A stretch of DNA of 64,000 nucleotides from Balamuthia mandrillaris (taxonomy: Eukaryota > Discosea > Longamoebia > Balamuthiidae), in the NCBI GenBank assembly GCA_031835245.1, contig JAVKOQ010000056.1:62001-126000 (forward strand), written 5' to 3'. Shown piece by piece: positions 55,364 through 64,000 of this stretch. The stretch's first letter is position 1. Every line of letters starts with the position of its first letter. Below the pieces are notes generated by a model, which searched no databases, was not told the origin of the DNA, and worked only from the letters and a program-made list of their open reading frames with translations. Both the position numbers and the translations under genes were made by a program.

Positions 55364-58300
55364 ATGAAAGGCTTTCGTGTGGTGGCTCTTTTACTTTTTG
55401 CTGGTAGGTTCCTACCTTCTTCTTCTTTCTTTATTCTTCGCTCAGGACGGTGATGGCTTGTTGCGAGACTTGTGCGTCGCGATGGAAGCCGACCGCCGTT
55501 TTTCTGACGTCAATTGTGTCTAACCGTGTTGGCATGGCCACTCCTGGCTGCAACAAACAACAGGTCTGCTGCTGGCAGAAGCACAACTAGTGAAGCAGCA
55601 GTCCCAGCTGCACCAGCTGCAGCGAAAGATACAACAAAGCTTCTGCATATCGCTTGGAGTGGAGAGCGAGGAGCTTTGTGCCAAAATCGCCCTCGATGAC
55701 ACCTGCCATTTTGTGAGTGGTCCCTCTCCTCTTCTTTCCCATTATTCTTTGTTTCTCTCTCTCTCTCTCACGCACACTCTTGCTCTACAGAACGTAACTT
55801 TGACAGCCGGTAAGACTCAAATCTTTGACAAGAGTTTTTATCAGCAGCTTCCTCCGAGCATGCAAGTATGTGCCCCGTGGAGCGAAGGCTGCGACCTCTG
55901 TCTCCGCTTTAACAACTTGGTCAGTCAGACAGAACCAGCCTGTATGGAAACCGCACTGTCTTGCTTTGGCGTTGAGCTCTCCACCGCCGAGTTGGGTTGT
56001 GTGGAGGGGTTGTCTGCTGGCCTTCGTGAATGCGGTAGCGTGTTTTTTCTATTCGTTATATTTTATCCTTGTTCTCCTTTGTTGTCTTCAGTGTCTTACA
56101 CCAGCAACATAGTCAAGTGTCCTCAGGGCTGCTCAGAACACGGCATTTGCGAAAATGGAGTATGCCGATGCGATGAGGGATGGACAGGGGAAGCCTGTTC
56201 GCAAGGTTGGCTATCTTTTTTGCCCATTTACAGTCCCTGCTTCACATTGACCAACCAAAAAACGAACAGCGAAACCAGAGCTGCTGTGGCACGCTTGCCC
56301 TTTTGGGGGTATCATAGGCCTACAAAACCTCTGCCTGGATATAAGCTATGCCTCCTGTGAACTGGTTTGTTATTGCACCATTCGCACCCCTCTATCAAGT
56401 AACTGCAGAGAGCTGATCACTTCTTCTTTTTGTTTTATTTTATCGTTATTGCGCCTATAACAGATTTTGGGAGTAGTGTTTAGAGGGTTAGACATTTTTG
56501 GCCAGAGTATAAGCCTTGCCGAAATGCTAGAGGACCCTACCAATCAGTTCTGCGTGGAGCCCATCGATGGCTGTGAAATTTGCGCATCAGTACCGGACTT
56601 TACTTTGGACAAGAACACTCACCTGGCCTCTGGTTGCCCTGCCTTGGCAGGCAATTGTTTTGGAATGGAACTTCCTGGAGATACCTATGCTTTACCGTGC
56701 TTCGAGGATAGCCAGATATTGGGCGAATGCGGTATTGATTTCTCTTCCCTATACGCATTGTTTTTTAAATCTTCCGTGGTACTCTTTTCTGCTTTGTTTG
56801 GTGATACTAAGCCTTGCTTGTGTACAGTTGGGTGTCCAAATGATTGCACTGCTCCAAACGGGGAATGTGTGGATGGCCACTGCAAATGCAAAGACGACTG
56901 GATTGGCCTGGATTGTTCCTACAGTACGTTTCTTTTTTATTCCGCCTCCCAAAAACACGTTTTTGTGATGTGGCGTGCATGCGATTAATTCGGCTTCAGA
57001 GGACTGTCCCCATAAATGCTCGGAGCATGGTCGTTGTGTTCGCGGTTTTTGCTTGTGTGATGAAGGCTGGTCCGGAATCGAGTGTTCCATACGTAAGTTT
57101 CGTTAGCTAACATCAGCTTCCTCCTCAATCAAAACCAGTCGCACCAGCGATTACCCCTTTTCCTGTCTCTGCCACTAATGGACTTTTATCAAACGCAGCG
57201 TGCACAACCTCTCCCACTGACACCATGCTTATATCCGAACAGAGCCAGGCTGTTATCCTTAAAAAGGGACAGCCTGCTCATTTCTTTATCACCACAGAGG
57301 AGCCATTGGGGTCCCTCTCCTTTACCTTTGCACGAATCGATGCCGGCACGTCCTTGTCTCTGCATGGATGGTTGAGAGAGTCCTGCCAAGCAGGGCCCGC
57401 ATTCTACGATGCCGATTTTCCTACCACTTCCTGGTCTTCCAGCGACTCCTCAGCTGTTAAGCTCTTCAACGCTCTCGAGGATTGTCCGCCTGAAGCCGAA
57501 AAGGGTGGCAGATGGTACTTCAATTTGACTTGTTCAGAAACTTCTGCGTCAGACTCCACCTGTCGTGTTCGTGTAACTCCTCATGGTATGTTGCTCTCCA
57601 TTCCTCCCTTACGTTGGAAAGTTTCTCTGTCCGTTAGTTGGTTGGAAGTTGAGTTGACGGTTTGATGATTTCCAGGCTGACCTTTTTTTCCCCCCTTTCT
57701 CTTTGCAGTGAGGACAATACAAGCACTGGGCAGTACACCACATGAGGCATTTATAACGCCTGAAGAGGTGCATTACTACTCTATCACCAGCACAGCCACA
57801 GGCAGCGGCCAGTTCCTAGTGCTGAACATATCTCAAGCACCCACTTCTTCAGTGGAGGAGGCCAAGCGTAAGCCACTTGGCCTCATTGCCGTGGAACGGA
57901 GTCGCTGTCCATTGCAGGCTGAGGCTCAGGCCGCCACTTCCATGGCCGTTATAAAAAGTCCCACCAGCCAGAGCGTCCAGTCAGGGCAACAAGGCACCAC
58001 CTACGTGTCCAACCATTACGACCTTTTGCTCGCAAATCTCACAAGAGGAGAATACTTTATCCGGGTGGCGGGGCCAGCTTCCTCCACTTCTGTCGCAACG
58101 GCAATGCGGTATACCATACAGGCTAGCCTCTCTTCTAGCTACTGCTCTGAACCCTGCCAGAATGAAGGTGCATGTGCTGGCCTCAATACTTGTCTCTGCC
58201 CAAAGGAATGGGCTGGCCATCTTTGTGAGCTGCGTACGTATTCCTTCATTTTCTTACAGGCGAGTTGGTTTGCTAACCTTCATTTGCGCCGTTGTTGCTT

Positions 58301-58607
58301 CGTTACTACCACTATGAGCAGCGCGGTGCGACCTGCCGTGTGAACATGGCGTATGCACAGCCTATCAAACGTGCAAGTGTGAGGATGGGTGGACCGGTTC
58401 CCAATGCAACCACCGTAGCTCTTCTTCCAATTCTCCCTCCCGCACTTCGCTATTCTTCCTGGGGGCCATCACGATGGGCGGCATTGTTCTTGTGGCGGCG
58501 TTGGGCGGTGGTGCCTACGTCTGGTACCGAAGAAGGAAAGCTAGCCGCCTGCAAGCTGACTTTCTTGAAATGGAGGAAAGCTTTATGTCAGCCGCCAACT
58601 TTGAGTA
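55364..58607 (+). CDS. Type I membrane protein with five EGF-like repeats and a duplicated cysteine-rich module
   Basis: A multi-exon gene; exons 55364-55403, 55564-55712, 55791-56034 and 56092 onward were traced in phase. The signal peptide spans the first intron ([19 protein letters not shown]). EGF-like repeats include [74 protein letters not shown] and [19 protein letters not shown] cysteine-rich module occurs twice ([14 protein letters not shown] ... CFGVEL and [14 protein letters not shown] ... CFGMEL). One TM helix ([20 protein letters not shown]) and a short cytoplasmic tail end the protein. Tenascin-type EGF repeats are common in amoebal adhesion proteins, so a cell-surface adhesion or receptor role is likely. 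Confidence 0.82.
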
Positions 58608-58673
58608 ACTCGTTCATCTGTGTGCACACTAACAAATATTTTTGTACATTTTTCTTGTTTAGGACAATGCATT

Positions 58674-61035
58674 CTATGCTTCCTCTTCCTCTTCTTCCTC
58701 TTCCTTCTCGTCCCCCTCACTGTGGGACGACAACCCATCCACATCAATTTCATCATTTTCTCGTGTCAGCGCCTCAGAGAAGAAGCCAGTGCTGGCGGAG
58801 CTGCTAGCCCCTGAATCATCCTCCTCTTCTTGTTGGGGGTACGGAAGAGAAGAAGGATAGGAGACAGGATGACCGCTACGAGCGGGGTGTTGGGGTGGGG
58901 CAGGACCCTTCAGCAGATACCTGCACACCAGAAAGCCAGAAGGTCCCTTTTCCCTCCAGCAGCGCTCCACTGAGTAAAAGCCATCAAAGCGATAACCCTC
59001 GATTGGGGCATACAGCGAGTTGGATTGTGAGCCGCGTATCACTCGCACTTGCTGGTTCGTCTTACACAACTTCTTCAAACCTTGGGCAGTTCCGATGCAA
59101 AGGCGGAAGGTGAGAACAATGCGAAAAATCACCATGAAAAATTTGGCTAACCTGCATTGGCCCGTGTGAATTCTTGGTCTTTTGTTTGGACGCGAGAATT
59201 AGGTTCAAAGCCACCACTGCCCGTATAAACAATGGTATGACCCCAGTCTACGTCGCTATACCCGCCAGACAGTACCACTGACACAGCGCCATACTCCCCG
59301 CCCCATATGCCTGCTTGCATCGGCCGATGCAGTCCCGATACCATTAGCTCCCGCCTTTGGTAAATAACTCGGTTAATTTTGAGCGAACGTGAGAGAGAGA
59401 GAGAGACAGAGAGAGAGAGAGACAGAGAGAGAGAGAGACAGAGAGAACCGTGACATAAATATGGTGCCAATGGGTATCAAAAGCTCTAGGTCCACGTTGG
59501 AAGTAGGGTCAGGGAGAACAGGAAGAGGCTGCATGAAGCACCAATGCATACTTGTATCCTCCACCTGTGGGGCTTTGGTCTTGAATTCTCTCCTCTTTTT
59601 GTCGTTCATGCCTTCGTTTGATTCTCCCTTCATTTGTTTTCGCTCTACAGTGTCAACAAGTTTCTCTTTCTTGGGTTCTCGTCTCTCTTTCACCTTTTTT
59701 CGTTCAGGAATAACAGGCGGTCTTTTGTATTGTTTCGGTTTTTGCATGGGCATCTCATTCAAAACTTTGAGTCTCTGCAGACGCAGTGCTTCCTCCTTGG
59801 ACGTCATTATTTCTTCTGGAATGAGGGTATCATCAGGGAGTTGCGTTGGCGCTTGTTCTGTTGAACATAATGCTGCTTCTTTCAATTTAGCAGCAACCCA
59901 CAAGCCATAGAGGAAGAGACTGATGACTTGAAAGGAGAAAGCATTTACCCGCCTCTAACGGTAGTTTTGGTACTCCTTCTGGCGAAACTAGTTTCCACTC
60001 CTCCCTTGCTTTCAAATAGGCAGTATCCTGAGTGCATTGGGGGGGGGAGACGGGGTGTGGGAGTGGGTGTGGAGGTCAATTAAGAGAGATAGCAAAAGGA
60101 GAATAAAGACTTAAACTCCACAAGAAAGAGAGAGAGAGAGACCTGCTTGGCCTGCATGTGGTGCTCGTTGGAGATGGAGGGCCAACAGAACGAAGGAGCA
60201 AAGGACAGAGGCTCAATGCTAGCTCGCAGCTTAGCTTGGGATAGGACGTTTGCTAAGTCTATTTTCTGAATGCGGTATGGAAGGAGATGAGATGGACACA
60301 ATTCGAGGGAGCAAGAAGAAAGTAACATACCGTTAATTCCTCTGCAGAGAAATGATGTTTGATGGAATGGAGGAGCTTATGTGTAATGTAGAACAGCGGG
60401 TTGGCAAGGTAAGCCTCCCTGCATTAAACAACAAAACAAAGTAATACGTTACAAAGTGAACGTTGAAAAACGAGGGAGACTCATGTATGCAGTAACATGG
60501 CAGGAGTGTTACCTTCTTGCTTGGCTTAAAATGCTGCCGATCTCAATTCTCTGCAGAGCGATAGGTGTTTGAGAGTACTGTAAGGAACGAACGATCACAC
60601 CGGAACCAAGAGGAGAGAAAAGAGGTGAGCAGGTCAAACCAGTTGGTCTTCTTGAGAAAGAGCAGCTAAGCAATTATTTCTTAAGGCCAAAACTTGACGA
60701 AAAAGAGCGCGGGATGCCGCTTGTGCTTCATCTCCTCCTTCTAAAGACTTGTTGTTGTGTGTGCTGCCGGTATGACGAGCCGCTGGTTGGGAGAGAACTG
60801 ATGCACCACCGTTCTCCCTGTTGACTCGCCGCTTCCTTTGTCGCTTGCCAGGCGGCGGGGCGGATTGGTGGTCACCGCTATTGCCTCTGTCATCTTGTTG
60901 CTGCCTTGCCCGTTTTGCGGGGCTGGCGGGAACCGCACCTCTCTTACTCAAACGCTCAGCGAGAGCCAGGCTGGCGGGGCTGCCTTCCGTTGTGCTTGCT
61001 CCTCCCCTCAGAGGCTGCTCGTTGTTGTTGTGCAT
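58674..61035 (-). CDS. SRA (YDG) domain protein
   Basis: A minus-strand gene of several exons. The N-terminus (ATG at 61035) is basic and Ser-rich with AKRARQQQ and GKRQRKRR nuclear-localisation-like runs. Helical segments follow (ALQRIEIGSILSQAR, FYITHKLLHSIKHHF). The SRA domain is in the last exons: VSGLHRPMQAGIWGGEYGA, VVLSGGYSDVDWGHTIVYTG (ending in GSGG), NQQVRVIRGSQSNS and YRFDGFYSVERCWREKGPSG, leading to FLVCRYLLKG. SRA domains of UHRF1 and plant SUVH proteins bind DNA with 5-methylcytosine by flipping the base. No RING, PHD, Tudor or SET domain is seen, so it is an SRA-only reader. Its presence implies modified cytosine in this genome. Confidence 0.85.
59387..59446 (-). repeat. GA/GACA microsatellite in SRA gene intron
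   Basis: GAGAGAGACA-type repeat, pyrimidine on the sense strand, placed just downstream of a splice donor of the SRA gene. Confidence 0.9.
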
Positions 61036-61498
61036 GTGGCGGGGTGTGGTGGGGCTTGTTGTCGACACAAACAAGCTTCTCCTCTCCTCTCCTTCCTCTC
61101 CTCTCTTTCCTCTCCTCTCTCCTCTCCTCTCCTCTCCTCCTCTCCTCTCCTCTCCCTCTCCCTCTCCTCTCCTCTCCTCTCCTCTCCTCTCCTCTCCTCT
61201 CCTCTCCTCTCCCTCTCTCCTCCCTCCTCTCCTCTCCTCTCCTCTCCTCTCCTCTCCGCATTGGGGATGGCTGAGGGGTGCATCGGTTTTTTCAAAGCTT
61301 TATTTAATAAGGATAACAAGGCCTTATTTGGTAAAACATGGCACGCCTTTTCGTCGGATTTCCGTTTTCCGGCCCACTGACGACACGCCAAAAGCGAAAG
61401 GTAACAGCCAGTCAACTGTGCGACGCACTGAACTTGCTCAAAGCTCCCCCAACACAACAGAATTAACGTCTTTGCGCTTCCGAAGTGATCATGCAAAC
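61036..61498. other. Divergent spacer with CT minisatellite
   Basis: 463 bases between SRA (-) and RhoGEF (+) starts. From 61078 to 61258 it is an almost pure CCTCT/CTCTC pyrimidine array, the third such tract at a divergent gene pair in the window. An open plus-strand frame runs through it without a recognisable product. Confidence 0.65.
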
Positions 61499-64000
61499 AT
61501 GGAAGCAATAGCATCCCGATCATCAAATACAAACCCTATCAAATCACAACAGACAAAACGCGTGGGTGCAGACGCAGCAGCCCACTTATCGGTTGGGGCA
61601 GCCATCACCTTCTACGAAACCTTTGAAGTCCAACAAGAAAAACTGGCAAAGCAGCAACAGCAACAGCAGGACGGGGTGGCTGCAATACAATCCGACATGA
61701 GCGAAGGAAAACGAATGCGAGCCAACGCCTTTTCTGTTGTGGAGGAGGAAGAGGAGGACGTAGGGCTGGGCGACAAAGCAGAAAACACGATGCACTTGAC
61801 GGAGCAGCTATTGCGAGAGCATGCCATCCAAGTGTGGATGCGAGAGGTACTGATGGAAGGTCCCTTTGATGAGCCTCAACACGTAGAGCCCTACAGCCTC
61901 ATACCTGATTTGAGGGATGGAATAAGGCTATGCAAACTGATGGAAACCTTGAAGCCTAAGTCCATTCCACGGATAAACACCGGCACGGTCTTTTTTCGCA
62001 ACAGAGAAAATATAAGCTTCTTCCTTGCTGCCTGCGAAGAATGGGGCGTTTCACGGTTCGACAGGTCAGTACAGCCACCTTGAGCCTTACTTGGGGAGAG
62101 AAGGAAAGAAAAAGATAGAGTGAAAGAGAAAGAGAGCGAGAGCGAGGAGGGCTGGAGGGAAGGAGAGCCTCTTCATTGCCCTTTATAAGGCTTACATTAC
62201 CCCTGACAACCATTTAAAGATTCAGGCTAGAAGACCTTTATGAAGATGAAAATTTTGGTGCCGTGGCGTAAGTGGACCTCTCCTCACACAGACATAACTT
62301 TGATATCTAATACTGCTTCTCTCACTGGAAAATAGAAACTGTCTGGAAAGGATTGGGGCCAAGGCCCACCGTGAACATAACTTCATCTTTAGCATTGCTC
62401 CAACGGAATATTACAAAACACTCGACCTAACATTTCCAAAAAGCAAAAAGCTTTGGATGACGCGCTGCTTGAGAAAAACCTTTTCGAAACGAAGAGCTAG
62501 TTTGGCTGGCTTCAAAATTTCCTTCCCACCAGGGCTGGATTTGAAACCTAATGGCTTTGCTAGCATGCGAGGTTCAAGCCCTGCTCAGAATAGCTTTCGC
62601 CATGCAGCATCTCCTTGTACATCTGGAGCAGCGGGTGCAGCCCATTCTCCTCAAACCGGACAGCGCCTTCTTAAATCGACGCTTCACAGTGATAAGCTCT
62701 TAGTGGAAGTCGCCTCGCACGGTGCTAGCAATGATAGACGTTTCCCTCAACATTATGAGCTTGAAACTTCCATAAAACGTATTGTGAAGGTACAGTGCCT
62801 ATGGCGGGGCAAGCTTGCACGCAAAGAGTACGCAAAGAAAGGTACGCCCGCAAAAAACTTCTCCGCATACGCATGAGCTCATGGAATCCAAACCCTCCAG
62901 TTCGAAGGGCCGCCTACCGTGAAAAAGTAGCAAGAGAAATACTGAGCACTGAAAAGACTTACGTGGAAATCTTGTCTAGGCTCATATGTTACTACTTACA
63001 GCCCATTGAAAACTTCCACAAAACAACTCTTCGTTTCGAGGGCATTTTAACTTTGATGAAGAATGCACGCATCATCTTCAGCTTTAACAGCGACTTGCTG
63101 CAATCATTAGATCCCCGCATCCAGGCCTGGTATCCTTGCCAGCAATTGGGTGACATATTTGTCCACGTGGTACATATCTCGACCATTTCCTGTGGAGGGA
63201 CTAGTCATGCAGATGTGCTAACCTTCTTTCCACCCGATTTTCCAACTCTAATGTACTGCATTGGTGGAATGCACAACAGGCGCAGTACCTGCGGCTCTAC
63301 ACGCAGTACGTTCGCGATTATGGACAGGCCCTGAACGACCTTCGAAATGCTAGAAGAGAATCCCCTGAGTTTGCGGAATGGGAAGAGGTGGGTTTTCTCA
63401 TTATTTTGTTTATTGCTTACTGTGGTTTTTTTCCCTCAAGAGAGGTCACCATCTTATTTGAATTATGCCTACGGGGTGTGCCTGCTGCCCCCGATATTTT
63501 GTTGTAATAGGGTATTAAAAACTTGGAAGAGGTAAAGGGGCAAGCCTTAACCACGTTGTTAATACAGCCCATTCAAAGAATCCCGAGGTACCTTCTGCTC
63601 CTGCAAGAGCTGCAGAAGCATACGGAAGAAGACCATGCAGACCATCAAGCCCTTCTCGAAGCGTTGCGGCTGATAACGGAAGTAGCTGCATTCATCGAGA
63701 AAAAGGCGGATGAGTCAGAGAACATAAGCAAAATGATCAGCATTCAGAGCAGATTGCAGGGCAAATACGTAAGTTTTAATCCGTTTTAATCTGTCCGTGG
63801 CTCTGTCCGTTTGTCTTTGTTTATATTGTGTTTCTGCTATGCTCCTGTTTTGTTCGTGTTCTTTGTTAATATCTTGGGGATGCCAAAACAGAGCGTGATA
63901 CAACCAGACAGGAAGCTAATAAAGGAGGGCTACATGGAGGTGTGGTCTAGGCGGAGTCGGAAGCAAAAGAAAAGGGTCATGTTTTTGTTCAACGATATTC
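61499..64000 (+). CDS. Calponin-homology and DH-PH RhoGEF, 3' end beyond window
   Basis: Exons 61499-62064, 62226-62267, 62336-62827, 62878-63169, 63280-63387, 63511-63768 and 63892 onward join in phase, provided a short 50-base intron (62828-62877) is accepted. A single CH domain (PDLRDGIRLCKLMETLKPKS, NFIFSIAPTEYYKTLDLTF) is followed by a basic linker, an IQ-like motif (IVKVQCLWRGKLARK) and a DH domain (KVAREILSTEKTYVEILSRL ... AQYLRLYTQYVRDYGQALN ... LLIQPIQRIPRYLLLLQEL). A PH domain starts at LIKEGYMEVWSRR and runs off the edge. CH plus RhoGEF architecture is known in amoebae (for example Dictyostelium GxcDD/trix-type proteins); it would link actin or membranes to Rho/Rac activation. Confidence 0.85.

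Noticed and set aside
60821-61498. N-terminal extension of the RhoGEF frame upstream of 61499
   Set aside because: It runs through the CT minisatellite and over the SRA first exon, and has no ATG at its start. Treated as 5' flank.

Overview
This 64 kb window is gene-dense nuclear DNA from a unicellular eukaryote. Most genes carry short GT-AG introns (about 50-200 nt), and the spacers and introns are full of CT/GA microsatellites. There are no operons, no bacterial-style genes and no recognisable mobile elements. The repertoire points to an amoeba: RasGEF, RasGAP, RhoGAP, RhoGEF and RGS proteins, an ABCH-type ABC ATPase, BAP31, exportin-4, PRMT5, and large low-complexity tracts. An Acanthamoeba/Balamuthia-like amoebozoan is my inference; no rRNA or other marker lies in the window to prove it.

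Layout. 1-9 kb: the start of an LRR protein (-), an E2 ubiquitin-conjugating enzyme fused to an F-box (+) and exportin-4 (-). 9-16 kb: a pseudokinase, an AlkB-like dioxygenase and a RhoGAP (all +). 16-24 kb: an NMNAT-like nucleotidyltransferase, a DUF4286 protein, a four-TM protein, a BAP31 homologue and a DEAD-box helicase with a mitochondrial-type leader. 24-30 kb: a RasGAP whose frame runs into a peroxiredoxin-like domain, then a tail-to-tail pair of paralogous secreted/type I membrane proteins of an unknown family. 30-40 kb: a Zn2Cys6-PAS transcription factor, a PH-domain protein and PRMT5. 40-50 kb: a DUF1399 protein, a GNAT acetyltransferase, a large RasGEF carrying two V4R-type ligand-binding modules, and a CCCH zinc-finger protein. 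50-64 kb: an RGS protein, an ABCH-like ATPase, an EGF-repeat receptor, an SRA (methyl-cytosine reader) protein and the start of a CH-IQ-DH-PH RhoGEF.

The genes do not form one pathway, but five are regulators of small or heterotrimeric G proteins (RhoGAP 12.8 kb, RasGAP 23.9 kb, RasGEF 44 kb, RGS 51.3 kb, RhoGEF 61.5 kb). The most striking candidates for something undescribed are the RasGEF-V4R fusion (a possible small-molecule-gated Ras activator), the RasGAP-peroxiredoxin frame, the E2-F-box fusion with an altered HPN motif, the unknown secreted paralogue pair, four TGACGTGT boxes upstream of the ER protein BAP31, and long homopurine/homopyrimidine tracts sitting between three divergent gene pairs.

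Exon joins were worked out by eye from frame, phase and GT/AG and have not been tested against RNA. Several first exons remain uncertain, as noted in the entries.
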